Shown here one piece after another: positions 1-9,995 of a stretch of 64,000 nucleotides of DNA. The notes beneath the pieces were generated by a model. The model worked only from the letters and a program-made list of their open reading frames with translations, was not told where the DNA came from and did no database searches. The stretch covers positions 15,001 to 79,000 of the forward strand of contig NZ_CP051428.1 in NCBI RefSeq assembly GCF_012676905.1, written 5' to 3'. Made by a program: the position numbers and the translations under genes. Position 1 is the first letter of the stretch. Every line of letters begins with the position of its first letter. This stretch comes from Paenibacillus albicereus. GTDB taxonomy: Bacteria; Bacillota; Bacilli; Paenibacillales; Paenibacillaceae.

Positions 1-1376
<1,376 letters not shown>

Positions 1377-1465
1377 CTATTCAAGCAAGACACAGCCGGT
1401 CAGCACGGCATTTCGTTCGATCCAGTTTTCAGGGCGCAAGCCTACGCCTTGAGCACGCATGACGT

Positions 1466-1582
1466 TTGGTGGCGATGGCGGAAGGGAACCACGCGTACCC
1501 ATCCCGAACACGACCGTTAAGCCTTCCAGCGCCGATGGTACTTGGACCGCAGGGTCCTGGGAGAGTAGGACGTCGCCAAGCA
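1466..1582 (+). rRNA. 5S ribosomal RNA
   Basis: A 117-nt unit begins TTGGTGGCGATGGCG and ends GTCGCCAAGCA. It contains the invariant CCCATCCCGAACACG loop, and its ends pair as expected for the terminal helix. It follows the 23S gene after about 90 nt, and I see no tRNA between them. The maturation enzyme for this RNA, RNase M5, is encoded in the same window at 14570-15118. Confidence 0.96.
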
Positions 1583-1592
1583 TGTGCATAGG

Positions 1593-1625
1593 AGCCGCCG
1601 CATCTTTGGATGCGGCGGCTTTTTG
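1593..1625 (+). terminator. Intrinsic terminator of the rRNA operon
   Basis: AGCCGCCGCATC and its perfect complement GATGCGGCGGCT form a strong hairpin with a 3-4 nt loop, followed directly by a T-run. It lies about 10 nt after the 5S gene. Confidence 0.9.
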
Positions 1626-1668
1626 CTTTGCTCGGCTTCATCGGCTCCTCTTCAGGTTATATAAAGAA

Positions 1669-1691
1669 AGACCAGGCTCTTGACCTGGTCT
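1669..1691 (-). terminator. Weak terminator of the minus-strand membrane-protein gene
   Basis: AGACCAGG and CCTGGTCT form an 8-bp hairpin. Read on the minus strand it is followed by TTTCTTTATAT. It overlaps the stop codon of the adjacent minus-strand gene, so it can end that transcript before it runs into the rRNA operon. Confidence 0.5.
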
Positions 1692-2232
1692 AGCGATGAT
1701 AATAAGAGAAGAACGGCTCCTCGAAGGGGAGCTTGATGACGCCGTCACGCTTTTCCTTATGAAGGCGGAGGATGGCATAAAGGAGCGGTGCGAGCAGCCA
1801 CAGGTGCAGCAGCAAGTAGGCGGCGAGCAGCCACTGCGGCAGCCAGGGATAGAAAGCGCCGATGACGCAGGCTCCGATCCATAGCTTGTGGAGCTGAAGC
1901 CGCTGAAATACGGATAGCTCCATCGGCAGCGCGGGCATATAGCCGGGAAAGGGGAACTTCCATCTCCACTGCCAGCGACGGGAAGTCGATTCGAGCGAGC
2001 GTCTCCGAAGGAGAGCCATGCGGATAATGACGGCATGCAAGAAGGGGACCAGGATGGAGCCTGTCGCGAGGCCGACCAATGCGGGCCAAAGATCGACAAG
2101 CAGTAGCGCCAGCGCGAGAGTCGCGCCAGACACGATATAGAACCTTTGGAAGCCCGGCTCAAAGGCTAGCTTGCGGACAAGCTTATATTGATAGATGGTC
2201 GCTTCCTTTTGCTCGGATAGAGGCTGGAACAT
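1690..2232 (-). CDS. Hypothetical multi-spanning membrane protein
   Basis: Encodes about 180 residues. I chose the ATG at 2232 because GGAGG sits 5-9 nt before it; an upstream in-frame start would add 22 polar residues without a ribosome site. The N-terminus (MFQPLSEQKEATIYQYK) is soluble. Two hydrophobic segments follow at about residues 30-75 and two more in the C-terminal third (from KLWIGACVIGAFYPWLPQWL), separated by an Arg/Trp-rich loop, so four membrane helices are likely. I recognise no family motif or catalytic residue. It is transcribed divergently from gin and converges on the rRNA operon. It looks like a real, single-gene transcript, but no function can be assigned. Confidence 0.7.
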   Translation of the reverse strand: MFQPLSEQKEATIYQYKLVRKLAFEPGFQRFYIVSGATLALALLLVDLWPALVGLATGSILVPFLHAVIIRMALLRRRSLESTSRRWQWRWKFPFPGYMPALPMELSVFQRLQLHKLWIGACVIGAFYPWLPQWLLAAYLLLHLWLLAPLLYAILRLHKEKRDGVIKLPFEEPFFSYYHR

Positions 2233-2374
2233 GGAATCCTCCTTGATAGGCAGCGCTTCTTCTCCATCTGCGCAGCCGTGACCGGGTGCTTCAATCACCC
2301 CTGGCGAGTTGCGGCATATCCTGTATAGACGCGATTGGGCTATGGCAGCTCTTGATTATTATATCGGAGCCCAG

Positions 2375-2404
2375 GTATGAATTGCTAGAATGGTGGGCAT
2401 AATG
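2375..2404 (+). promoter_or_regulatory. Putative sigma-F promoter of gin
   Basis: GTATGA (2375-2380) is followed by a 14-15 nt spacer and GGGCATAATG (2395-2404). This fits the sigma-F pattern (GYATA-type -35 and GGnnAnAMTR -10). In B. subtilis csfB/gin is transcribed by sigma-F. Transcription would start near 2411, leaving too little leader for an ATG at 2418 and so favouring the start at 2442. The same -10 sequence type is seen before fin (24607-24616). Confidence 0.55.
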
Positions 2405-2441
2405 CTACTATCATTGCATGGAAGAGAAAGGCGGATGGGTG

Positions 2442-2633
2442 ATGCATGAGGAAGCCCTGTGCACCTGCATCGTATGCGGCGAGCTGAAACCCCATGACCA
2501 AGGACTGCGAATCGTGACTGAATTCATATGCGGCAGCTGCGAGAAAGAAATGGTGCAAACGGATGTACTGGATGAAAAATATCCATTCTATGTCCATCAG
2601 ATGAGACAGATATGGATCCATAAAAATGCCTGA
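2442..2633 (+). CDS. gin: Gin, anti-sigma-G (and sigma-E) factor
   Basis: Encodes 63 residues, close to the 64 of B. subtilis CsfB/Gin. Two CxxC knuckles (CIVC near residue 9 and CGSC near residue 33) are the zinc-binding pairs of the family. The segments VTEFICGSCE and YPFYVHQMRQIW align with the B. subtilis protein. Gin binds sigma-G in the forespore to stop premature activity. Start: the ATG at 2442 has AGGCGG upstream; an in-frame ATG at 2418 lacks a ribosome site and would lie almost on the predicted transcription start. Its position after an rRNA operon and before yaaO/tmk matches B. subtilis, which supports the call. Confidence 0.88.
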   Translation: MHEEALCTCIVCGELKPHDQGLRIVTEFICGSCEKEMVQTDVLDEKYPFYVHQMRQIWIHKNA

Positions 2634-2665
2634 GCTTCCGCCTTGAACGGCGGGAGCTTTTTTTT
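2633..2665 (+). terminator. Intrinsic terminator after gin
   Basis: AGCTTCCGCC and GGCGGGAGCT form a hairpin followed by eight T residues. The stem begins at the last base of the gin stop codon. Confidence 0.88.
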
Positions 2666-2700
2666 GGACGGGCAGACCGCTACAATGAAGGAAAAGGACG

Positions 2701-4377
2701 TTGGAGCGGGAAAGGAAGCCGTTTTCTTTGACAAATCACGTAGGGCCAATCGTAGACATACTGCAGCGTCATGCCGCTGCACGGCCAAGGTCTTTTCATG
2801 TGCCGGGCCACAAGGGAATCGAGCCGCCTCAGGCGGCAGGAGCGGCTTCAAAGAGGGGGAGCGTCGACGGAGCACCGTCATTCGTATCGGCTCTGGGCGG
2901 ATTGCTGCCGATGGATGTGACGGAATTGAGCGATACGGATGATCTTCATGATCCATCCGGCGCCATCCAGCAGGCTCAGCAGCTCGCCGCCTGCCGATTC
3001 GGAGCGGATGAAACGGCATTTCTTGTTGGAGGAAGCACGGCTGGCAATCTGGCGCTGCTTCTCGGATGCCTGCAGCCAGGGGACATCGCGCTGATTCAGC
3101 GCAATGTCCATAAATCCGTCTTGAACGGGCTCCGGCTGAGCGGCGCGAAAGCCGTCTTCCTGGAACCGCGAATCGAGCCGTCGAGCGGCCTATCGGAATT
3201 GCCTGCGCTCGAGGCCGTCGAGCAGGCGCTTCGCAGCTGGCCTCAGGCCAAAGCTCTCGTATTGAGCAACCCAAGCTACTACGGCTGGTCTCGCGATCTT
3301 CAGCCGTATGCCGAGCTCGTTCATCGGACGGAATGCCTCCTTCTTGTCGATGAGGCGCATGGTGCTCATTACGGCCTGCATCCGGATTTGCCGTCAGGAG
3401 CGCTTCAGGCTGGAGCGGATGCCGTCGTGCAGTCGACCCACAAGACGCTCCATGCGATGACGATGGGGGCCATGCTCCATATGCAGGGTGAAAGGCTGGA
3501 TCGGCAAAAGGTGAAGGCGATGCTTGCCGCGCTGCAAAGCTCTTCGCCATCCTATCCGATCATGGCTTCGCTCGATTTGGCACGCGGGCTGCTTGACGAG
3601 CATGGACCGGATTGGTTCGGCCCGGGCCTGCATGCGGCCGCATCGATCCGCAGCCGACTCCGCCTGAGCGAGCGTTGGGGGCTGGCGGAAGACCTTGTGC
3701 AGGATGAGGGCATACGCACCGATCCGCTGCGCATCGTCCTCTATGACCGGCTGGGCGATTGGAAAGGCTTCGACCTGCTCCGTCAGCTCGAACGGCGGGG
3801 CATCTGGGCCGAGATGGCAGATGAGACCTACGTCGTGCTGCTGGTAGGAGCACGGACCGGCATGGAGGAGGCGGCGGAGTTGTTGGCCGCACTCGCAGAG
3901 CTGGAACAACTCGGACGGGAGTTGGCATCGGAGGAGGGCTCGGCAACCGAAGCCGGGAAGCGCATCGCAGCTTGTCCGGAGATCATCCCTGCGCGCGGTG
4001 CGGAGACGCGTACGGACAAGGCAAAGGCGCGCGGTGTTGAGACGCGTACGGACAAGGCAAAGACGCGCGTTGCTGAAGCGGCTTCCGGAGATCAAGCCGG
4101 CGGCGCTTCGCGCGAGCCTGCTTTCCTTTTCTCCGAGCCGACCCGGTTGGAGCGTTTCCCGCCCAGCGAGCGGGAAACCGAGCTCGTACCGCTGATGGAA
4201 GCGGCGGGCCGCGTCAGCGCCGAAGCGATCATCCCATATCCGCCGGGAATTCCGCTTGTGCTGGAGGGAGAGGCCATTACGGCAAGGCTGATTGACTCGA
4301 TGCAGCGGCTGGATGGAGCGAGATTTCAGGGCAAGAGCGTGTCTGAACGAGGCTCGATTCGGGTAAGACGACGATAA
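2701..4377 (+). CDS. yaaO: Orn/Lys/Arg decarboxylase family PLP enzyme (YaaO-like)
   Basis: Encodes about 558 residues; the TTG start at 2701 is preceded by AAGGA but another start nearby is possible. The N-terminus has the family motif RSFHVPGHKG (residues 30-39). The PLP site is visible as VDEAHGAHYG (the cofactor Asp, near 219) and STHKTLHAMT (the Schiff-base Lys, near 247). Such enzymes decarboxylate basic amino acids toward polyamines; the true substrate of YaaO-type proteins cannot be read from sequence. The C-terminal domain has EXEXVPL-type ETELVPLMEAAGRVSAE and the PYPPGIPLV strand typical of the family. Between the domains lies an unusual insertion with a 12-residue tandem repeat (see the repeat at 3991). 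In B. subtilis yaaO also precedes tmk. Confidence 0.88.
   Translation: MERERKPFSLTNHVGPIVDILQRHAAARPRSFHVPGHKGIEPPQAAGAASKRGSVDGAPSFVSALGGLLPMDVTELSDTDDLHDPSGAIQQAQQLAACRFGADETAFLVGGSTAGNLALLLGCLQPGDIALIQRNVHKSVLNGLRLSGAKAVFLEPRIEPSSGLSELPALEAVEQALRSWPQAKALVLSNPSYYGWSRDLQPYAELVHRTECLLLVDEAHGAHYGLHPDLPSGALQAGADAVVQSTHKTLHAMTMGAMLHMQGERLDRQKVKAMLAALQSSSPSYPIMASLDLARGLLDEHGPDWFGPGLHAAASIRSRLRLSERWGLAEDLVQDEGIRTDPLRIVLYDRLGDWKGFDLLRQLERRGIWAEMADETYVVLLVGARTGMEEAAELLAALAELEQLGRELASEEGSATEAGKRIAACPEIIPARGAETRTDKAKARGVETRTDKAKTRVAEAASGDQAGGASREPAFLFSEPTRLERFPPSERETELVPLMEAAGRVSAEAIIPYPPGIPLVLEGEAITARLIDSMQRLDGARFQGKSVSERGSIRVRRR
3991..4075 (+). repeat. 36-bp in-frame tandem repeat inside yaaO
   Basis: Two 36-bp copies (3991-4026 and 4027-4062) differ at only a few bases, and a decayed third copy starts at 4063. 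Each encodes ARG(A/V)ETRTDKAK. The insert falls in the linker between the catalytic and C-terminal domains and keeps the reading frame, as expected for replication slippage in a tolerant linker. Confidence 0.85.
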
Positions 4378-4449
4378 GCCGATTGGATCGGCCGGCGCGG
4401 CATCGCTGCCGATGTATGCTATGATAGAAGGAAACCAGATGCAGGGAGC

Positions 4450-5094
4450 ATGAACGTGCCGAAAGGACTATTCATTACCATAGAGGGCGGGGAGGGAGCA
4501 GGCAAGACGACGCTGATCCGCTCTCTCGCGAAGGAGCTGCAAGCAAGAGGACGCTCCGTCTTGACGACCCGGGAGCCGGGTGGAATCCCGATCGCCGAGA
4601 AGATCCGGTCGGTCATTCTCGACAAGACCCATACGAGCATGGATGCTCGGACGGAAGCGCTGCTGTACGCGGCCGCGCGCCGACAGCATCTCGTGGAGAA
4701 GGTCGTGCCCGCGCTCGAAGCCGGGCAGTGGGTCATCTGCGATCGCTTCATCGACAGCAGCCTCGCTTATCAGGGCTATGCCCGAGGACTGGGCATCGAG
4801 GACGTGTGGAGCATCAACCGGTATGCGATCGGCGAGTGGATGCCTGACGCGACGCTATGGCTCGACGTGCCGCCCGAGCTCGGACTGGCGCGGATCGCCG
4901 CTTCGAGCGAGCGGGAGGTCAACCGGCTCGATCTGGAGACGGAGGCGTTTCACCGCCGCGTCCAAGAGGGGTATCGGTTGCTGCACGAGCAAGAGCCCCG
5001 GCGCATATTCCGGCTGGACGCTTCCTTAGCGCCTGACTCCATCCAGGAACAGGCCATGCGGGTCCTCTGGCCCCTGCAGCAGGAATCGATCTGA
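4450..5094 (+). CDS. tmk: Thymidylate kinase
   Basis: Encodes 214 residues, the normal length. It phosphorylates dTMP to dTDP for DNA synthesis. The P-loop GGEGAGKTT lies at residues 12-20, the DR(Y/F) motif appears as CDRFIDSSLAYQG near 97, and TREPGG near 40 is the base-contacting loop. The start ATG at 4450 has GCAGGGAG upstream. It heads the run tmk-darA-yaaR-holB-ricT-yabA-trmN6-rsmI, which is conserved in Bacillales and tightly spaced, so it is probably one operon. Confidence 0.97.
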   Translation: MNVPKGLFITIEGGEGAGKTTLIRSLAKELQARGRSVLTTREPGGIPIAEKIRSVILDKTHTSMDARTEALLYAAARRQHLVEKVVPALEAGQWVICDRFIDSSLAYQGYARGLGIEDVWSINRYAIGEWMPDATLWLDVPPELGLARIAASSEREVNRLDLETEAFHRRVQEGYRLLHEQEPRRIFRLDASLAPDSIQEQAMRVLWPLQQESI

Positions 5095-5466
<372 letters not shown>

Positions 5467-5481
5467 CAGGAGAGGGTTGGC

Positions 5482-5925
5482 ATGAAAATCGATCCAGGAT
5501 ACCGGCCGCTCGGCCAGGACCGCGTATCGGGCAGCGGAAGCGGCCGGGCGGTGCAGCCCAAATCGTTCGCCGACGTCATGCAGCAGCAGAACGGCAGCCG
5601 CACGCGGGAAGAGCTGCAGCAAAAGCTGCAGGACATTCAGGCGCAGGGCGACCGGCTCGCCCGCTCCATGACGGTGCGCGAGCTGCAGACGTACAAGGCG
5701 ATGGTCAAGCAGTTCCTCGAGCTGACCGTGCGCCGAGGCGTCGGCATCAAGGACGTGCGCAGCATGGACCGCAGAGGGCGCATCAAGCGGCACAAGCTGC
5801 TCGATGAGGTCGACGAGAGCCTGCTCGCGATGGCGGAGGAGCTGCTCCAGACGGAGCAGGGGCGCATGCAGCTGCTGCAAAGCGTAGGCGACATCCGCGG
5901 CCTGCTCATCAATCTGCTTTTTTAA
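5482..5925 (+). CDS. yaaR: YaaR family protein (DUF327)
   Basis: Encodes 147 residues, the usual size for YaaR. It starts at the ATG at 5482 behind AGGAGAGG. The protein is highly charged and mostly helical, with the recognisable stretch MTVRELQTYKAMVKQFLELT and a following RRGRIKRHKL segment. No enzyme motif is visible and the family's function is unknown. It sits between darA and holB in the same order as in B. subtilis, with 15-18 nt gaps, which implies co-transcription. Confidence 0.88.
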   Translation: MKIDPGYRPLGQDRVSGSGSGRAVQPKSFADVMQQQNGSRTREELQQKLQDIQAQGDRLARSMTVRELQTYKAMVKQFLELTVRRGVGIKDVRSMDRRGRIKRHKLLDEVDESLLAMAEELLQTEQGRMQLLQSVGDIRGLLINLLF

Positions 5926-5942
5926 TAGAAAGGATTCGATCC

Positions 5943-6923
5943 GTGAAACTTTCCGATATCCCTGGCCAGGGCAAGGCCAAGCAGATCCTCCAGCATGCGC
6001 TGCGCACCGGCAAGGTGTCCCATGCCTACTTGTTTGCCGGACCGAGCGGAACCGGCAAGCTGCAGACGGCGCTTGCGTTCGCGCAGGCGCTTTTTTGCCG
6101 TTCGGGGGACGATGACGCTTGCGGAGAATGCCTCGAATGCCGCAAGTTCGAGCATGGCAATCAGCCGGATCTGCATCGCATCGCGCCGGACGGACAGTCG
6201 GTCAAGCTCGGCCAGATTCAGGAGCTCCAGCGGGACATGGCCTATCGGACGGCCGATGCCGGCAGCCGCAAGGTCTACCTCATCGAAAAGGCCGATGCCA
6301 TGACGCCGCAGGCCGCCAACAGCCTGCTGAAGGTTCTGGAAGAGCCGGTCTCGCCGACGGTGGCGATCCTGCTCGCGACGCATCAAGGCGCGGTGCTTCC
6401 GACGATCGCTTCGCGCAGCCAGCCGGTGCCGTTCCTCCCCTACTCGGCAGAGGAGATGCTGGAGCAGCTCGTCGCGGAAGGAGAGCCTCCGCTGCTGGCC
6501 CGAGCAGCGGTTCATCTAGCCTCCGGCAAGGAGGCTTCAAAGGCTTTGACGGCGCAAGTTGGGTTTGCAGAAATCCGAAATGTAGTGATACAATTAGGCA
6601 AGGAGAGCTTGTCTCGATTCACTGCGGCTCTGGTCACCGTCCAGCAGCGCCTGTCCAAGACAGAGCTGGGTGCCGATCCGCAGCTGCTTTTGTCCTTATT
6701 GGTGTTATGGTACAGAGACATGATTCATTTTCAGGCCGGTCGGTCTGACAAGATGGTTTTCATAGATCAGTTGGATTGGATAAGCGCTCATGCCTTCACG
6801 AAGCCTGCAGCTTACTGGGTGTCGTGCATGGAGCATACGATGGGGGCAGCGGGGAGGATCAAGGCAAACGTCGCTCCCCAGCTTGCCCTCGAGCAATTAA
6901 TGGTACGTCTACAGGAGGGTTAA
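5943..6923 (+). CDS. holB: DNA polymerase III subunit delta'
   Basis: Encodes 326 residues from a GTG start at 5943 (AGAAAGGA upstream). It is the delta' part of the clamp-loader complex. The Walker-A-like segment AGPSGTGK lies near residue 32. A zinc-binding cluster of four cysteines (CRSG, then CGEC and LECRKF, near 49-66) and the AAA+ sensor regions VYLIEKADAMTPQAANSLLKV and LLATH are visible. Typical DnaX/HolB relatives share this layout. Its stop lies 3 nt before the next gene's start, so translation of holB and ricT is probably coupled. Confidence 0.95.
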   Translation: MKLSDIPGQGKAKQILQHALRTGKVSHAYLFAGPSGTGKLQTALAFAQALFCRSGDDDACGECLECRKFEHGNQPDLHRIAPDGQSVKLGQIQELQRDMAYRTADAGSRKVYLIEKADAMTPQAANSLLKVLEEPVSPTVAILLATHQGAVLPTIASRSQPVPFLPYSAEEMLEQLVAEGEPPLLARAAVHLASGKEASKALTAQVGFAEIRNVVIQLGKESLSRFTAALVTVQQRLSKTELGADPQLLLSLLVLWYRDMIHFQAGRSDKMVFIDQLDWISAHAFTKPAAYWVSCMEHTMGAAGRIKANVAPQLALEQLMVRLQEG

Positions 6924-6926
6924 TCC

Positions 6927-7730
6927 TTGTATAATGTCGTCGGGGTCCGCTTCAAAAAAGCGGGCAAGATCTATTACTTTGATCCCGTCGATCATCCCGT
7001 AGGCACGGACCATCATGTCATTGTGGAAACGGCCCGGGGTGTGGAGTACGGCAAAGTCGTAGTCGGACAGAAACAAGTAGACGAATCAGACGTAGTTCTC
7101 CCGCTTAAAAAAGTCATTCGCATCGCCAGCGAGCAGGACGCCAAAGTCGTCGAGGAGAACCGGAGCGCAGCCCAGAACGCCTTTGCGACTTGCTTGGACA
7201 AGATCCGCGCGCACGGCCTCAAGATGAAGCTGGTCGATGTCGAGTTTACGTTCGATCGCAACAAGATCATTTTTTACTTTACGGCCGAAGGCCGGATCGA
7301 CTTCCGCGAGCTCGTCAAGGACCTGGCCAGCGTGTTCCGTACTCGGATCGAGCTGAGGCAGATCGGGGTGCGCGACGAAGCCAAGATGCTGGGAGGCATC
7401 GGTCCTTGCGGCCGCGTGCTCTGCTGCTCGTCCTGGCTGGGCGACTTCGATCCGGTGTCCATCAAGATGGCCAAGGATCAGAGCCTATCGCTCAATCCGA
7501 CCAAGATCTCCGGATTGTGCGGCAGGCTGATGTGCTGCTTGAAATTTGAGCATGATAACTACGAGAGCATCCGGGAAGAAATGCCTTCTGTCGGCAAGAC
7601 GGTCGTCACTTCGCACGGGGAGGGACGCGTCACCGGCATCAATGCCTCGTCCAAGAAGGTGTTCGTCCAGCTCTTCGATCAAGGCGGACGGCCGAAGGAA
7701 ATGCCGATCGACGAGGTTGTAGTCAAGTAA
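6927..7730 (+). CDS. ricT: RicT (YaaT), PSP1-domain subunit of the Ric complex
   Basis: Encodes 267 residues from a TTG start at 6927; GGAGGG lies 8 nt upstream within the end of holB. The PSP1 domain occupies the C-terminal half. It contains the cysteine clusters GGIGPCGRVLCCSSWLGDFD and SGLCGRLMCCLKFEHD, which in the B. subtilis RicA-RicF-RicT complex hold iron-sulphur clusters. That complex works with RNase Y in mRNA maturation and promotes Spo0A activation, competence and biofilm formation. Gene neighbours holB and yabA are the same in B. subtilis. Confidence 0.94.
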   Translation: MYNVVGVRFKKAGKIYYFDPVDHPVGTDHHVIVETARGVEYGKVVVGQKQVDESDVVLPLKKVIRIASEQDAKVVEENRSAAQNAFATCLDKIRAHGLKMKLVDVEFTFDRNKIIFYFTAEGRIDFRELVKDLASVFRTRIELRQIGVRDEAKMLGGIGPCGRVLCCSSWLGDFDPVSIKMAKDQSLSLNPTKISGLCGRLMCCLKFEHDNYESIREEMPSVGKTVVTSHGEGRVTGINASSKKVFVQLFDQGGRPKEMPIDEVVVK

Positions 7731-7785
7731 GGCCGGCACCAGCCGGGCTTGAATGATTTGCAGCAAAGCTCTGGGGTGTGAGTTC

Positions 7786-8184
7786 TTGGACAATAAGGAT
7801 CTTTTTCTGCATGTGGAGGAGCTTGAAGCAAAGGCCGACGCCTTCCATCGCGAGCTGGGGGAGCTGAAGCTCAGCGTCAAGCAGTTGCTTGAAGCGAATC
7901 AGCAGCTGACGATCGAGAATCGCCAGCTGCGCAAGGTGCTCAAAATAGAGACGAATCCGCACGGCGAGCGGCGCAAGGCCGGATCAGCCGGAGCGGGGCA
8001 AGCTACTTCGGCAGCGGCTGTCCTGACGGACGACGCGGACAGAGAGGATGCGCCGGCAGTCGGGGAAGGGCATGACAACTTAGCCCGCCTCTATCATGAG
8101 GGATTCCACATCTGCAACGTGAACTACGGTCATCTGCGCACGGAAGGAGATTGCTTGTTCTGCCTCTCCTTCCTGAACAAATAA
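7786..8184 (+). CDS. yabA: YabA, replication initiation control protein
   Basis: Encodes 132 residues if it starts at the TTG at 7786 (read [20 protein letters not shown]), preceded by GGGGTG. The N-terminal half is a leucine-rich coiled coil of the kind that tetramerises in B. subtilis YabA. The C-terminus has the zinc-binding [20 protein letters not shown] motif, matching the family almost residue for residue. YabA binds DnaA and DnaN to limit initiation of replication. The linker between the halves is Ala/Gly-rich and somewhat longer than usual. An upstream ATG at 7753 is in frame but lacks a good ribosome site and would add residues absent from the family. Confidence 0.93.
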   Translation: MDNKDLFLHVEELEAKADAFHRELGELKLSVKQLLEANQQLTIENRQLRKVLKIETNPHGERRKAGSAGAGQATSAAAVLTDDADREDAPAVGEGHDNLARLYHEGFHICNVNYGHLRTEGDCLFCLSFLNK

Positions 8185-8266
8185 CCTTCTCAGGACCCGC
8201 ATGCGGGTCCTGTTTGTCGTCATGGGACGGTCATTCAACTCAACGAGGAAGGAGAAGCTATGCATC

Positions 8267-9052
8267 ATGGAGCTTGATTTGCAGCCCAGCGAGAGGCTGG
8301 ATGATCTTCTGACGCACCAGCTTCGCATCATTCAAAGTCGAGAGGTGTTCAGCTTCTCGATGGATGCGGTGCTGCTGGCCCGCTTCGCCGGCGTGCCGAA
8401 GCGCGGCCGCATCGTCGATTTATGCACCGGCAACGGCGTCGTGCCGCTGCTGCTTTCGACCCGCTCCGAGGCCGGCATCGACGCGGTCGAAATCCAGCCG
8501 CGTCTGGCGGACATGGCCCGGCGCAGCGTCGCCCTCAATGGGCTCGAAGGACGAATCCGGATTATGGAAGGCGATCTGCGTCTGCTGGCCAAGCAGCTCG
8601 GCTATGGCAGCTACGATGCGGTGACCGTCAATCCGCCCTACTTGCCTCCTGCGAGCGGCGATCGGAACGAGAACCCGCATGTGGCGGCGGCCCGCCATGA
8701 GATGAACGGCACGCTGGAAGAGATCGTCGAGCAATGCGCGCGGCTGCTCCGCACCGGAGGCCGCTTGTCGATGGTTCATCGTCCGGGAAGGCTGATCGAG
8801 ATCGTCTCGGCCATGAGCCGCCACAACCTGGAGCCGAAGCGGATCCGTTTCGTCCATCCCTATGTCGGCGCTGAAGCCAACATGGTGCTCATCGAGGCGG
8901 TCCGCGGCGGACGCCCGTCCGTTCGCCTGCTTCCGCCGCTGATCGTGTACCAGGAGGACGGGCAGTACAGCGACGAGATCATGGACATTTATTTTCACCA
9001 AGGAAGGGGGAAGCCGGATGCAGCTGCAGAAGAGCTTCGAACCGACGGATAA
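8267..9052 (+). CDS. tRNA1(Val) adenine-N6 methyltransferase family (YabB/TrmN6)
   Basis: Encodes 261 residues starting at the ATG at 8267, where GGAAGGAGAAG lies upstream. Start MELDLQPSERLDDLL fits the family. The SAM-binding motif appears as VDLCTGNGVVPLLL (near 50) and the target-base motif as VNPPYLPP (near 122), the NPPY signature of adenine-N6 methyltransferases. TrmN6-type enzymes methylate A37 of tRNA-Val in E. coli; substrate in this group is inferred. Its last 35 nt overlap rsmI. The GIY-YIG gene yazA found between these two in B. subtilis is absent here. Confidence 0.9.
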   Translation: MELDLQPSERLDDLLTHQLRIIQSREVFSFSMDAVLLARFAGVPKRGRIVDLCTGNGVVPLLLSTRSEAGIDAVEIQPRLADMARRSVALNGLEGRIRIMEGDLRLLAKQLGYGSYDAVTVNPPYLPPASGDRNENPHVAAARHEMNGTLEEIVEQCARLLRTGGRLSMVHRPGRLIEIVSAMSRHNLEPKRIRFVHPYVGAEANMVLIEAVRGGRPSVRLLPPLIVYQEDGQYSDEIMDIYFHQGRGKPDAAAEELRTDG

Positions 9053-9887
9053 AGGAACGCTGTACCTGGTGGCGACGCCGATCGGCAATCTGGAGGACAT
9101 GACGATGCGGGCGATCCGCATCCTGAAGGAAGTCTCCATGATCGCAGCGGAGGATACGCGGCAGACGCGCAAGCTGCTCAGCCGCTTCGAGATCGATAAC
9201 CGGCTGGTCAGCTATCACGAGCACAACAAGGCGAGCAGCGGTCCGGAGCTGCTGCGGCTGCTGGAGGAAGGCAGCAGCATCGCGCTCGTAAGCGATGCCG
9301 GCATGCCGGCGATTTCCGATCCGGGAGCGGATCTGGCGCGCGATGCGGCCGCACGAGGCATTCCGGTCGTGCCGGTGCCGGGGGCGAACGCCGCTTTGTC
9401 GGCGCTCGTCATGTCGGGATTGCCGACGGAGCGCTTTACCTTTGCCGGATTTCCGCCGCGGGACAAAAAGGCGCTGGACAAATGGCTCGAGCCGCTGAAG
9501 GCGCTGCCCGGCACGCTGCTGCTGTACGAGTCTCCGCATCGCATCCGCAAGACGCTGCCTGCGCTACTCGAGCGTCTGGGCGATCGGGAGGCGGCGATGG
9601 TCCGCGAGCTGACCAAGCGCCATGAGGAAGCGGCGCGGGGAAGGCTGTCCGAGCTGATCGCGCATCTGGAGGAGCATGAGCCGCTGGGCGAGTATTGCCT
9701 CGTCATCGCGGAAGGGGAAGCGGAGGCGGCGCAGACCGGAGCGGAGTGGTGGCAGTCTCTGGAGCTGGAGCAACATGTGGAGCACTACGAGCGTCTGGGC
9801 CGGGATCGCAAGGATGCGGTCAAGCTGGCGGCCGCCGATCGCGGCCTGTCCAAGCGAGATGTCTATAATGAAGTCATGCGTAAATAA
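9018..9887 (+). CDS. rsmI: 16S rRNA (cytidine1402-2'-O)-methyltransferase
   Basis: Encodes 289 residues. It is an SAM-dependent tetrapyrrole-methylase-fold enzyme that modifies C1402 in the ribosomal P site. The signatures are LYLVATPIGNLEDMTMRAIR (N-terminus), AAEDTRQTRKLL, SDAGMPAISDPG and PVPGANAALSALVMSGLP. The ATG at 9018 follows AAGGAAGGGGGAAG. It overlaps trmN6 by 35 nt in another frame and ends the operon begun by tmk. Only a terminator pointing the other way follows, so convergent read-through toward abrB is possible. Confidence 0.96.
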   Translation: MQLQKSFEPTDKGTLYLVATPIGNLEDMTMRAIRILKEVSMIAAEDTRQTRKLLSRFEIDNRLVSYHEHNKASSGPELLRLLEEGSSIALVSDAGMPAISDPGADLARDAAARGIPVVPVPGANAALSALVMSGLPTERFTFAGFPPRDKKALDKWLEPLKALPGTLLLYESPHRIRKTLPALLERLGDREAAMVRELTKRHEEAARGRLSELIAHLEEHEPLGEYCLVIAEGEAEAAQTGAEWWQSLELEQHVEHYERLGRDRKDAVKLAAADRGLSKRDVYNEVMRK

Positions 9888-9924
9888 AAAAAGACCTTCC
9901 TGAACCGCGGACGGTTCAGGAAGG
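9885..9924 (-). terminator. Terminator of abrB (minus strand)
   Basis: The 13-bp arms CCTTCCTGAACCG (9895-9907) and CGGTTCAGGAAGG (9912-9924) enclose a 4-nt loop. On the minus strand the stem is followed by TCTTTTTTTATTT, a good intrinsic terminator for abrB. On the plus strand no T-run follows, so it would only weakly end the rsmI operon. Confidence 0.82.
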
Positions 9925-9995
9925 CAAGTAAGGAGTATAAAAAGGTTAGAAATACCTTGGGTTAAGTTGCTAAAACCTAGTATACCTGATTTATT

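Noticed and set aside
1377-1465. tRNA gene between 23S and 5S
   Set aside because: The 90-nt spacer has no cloverleaf, no T-loop GTTCRA block in context and no acceptor pairing.
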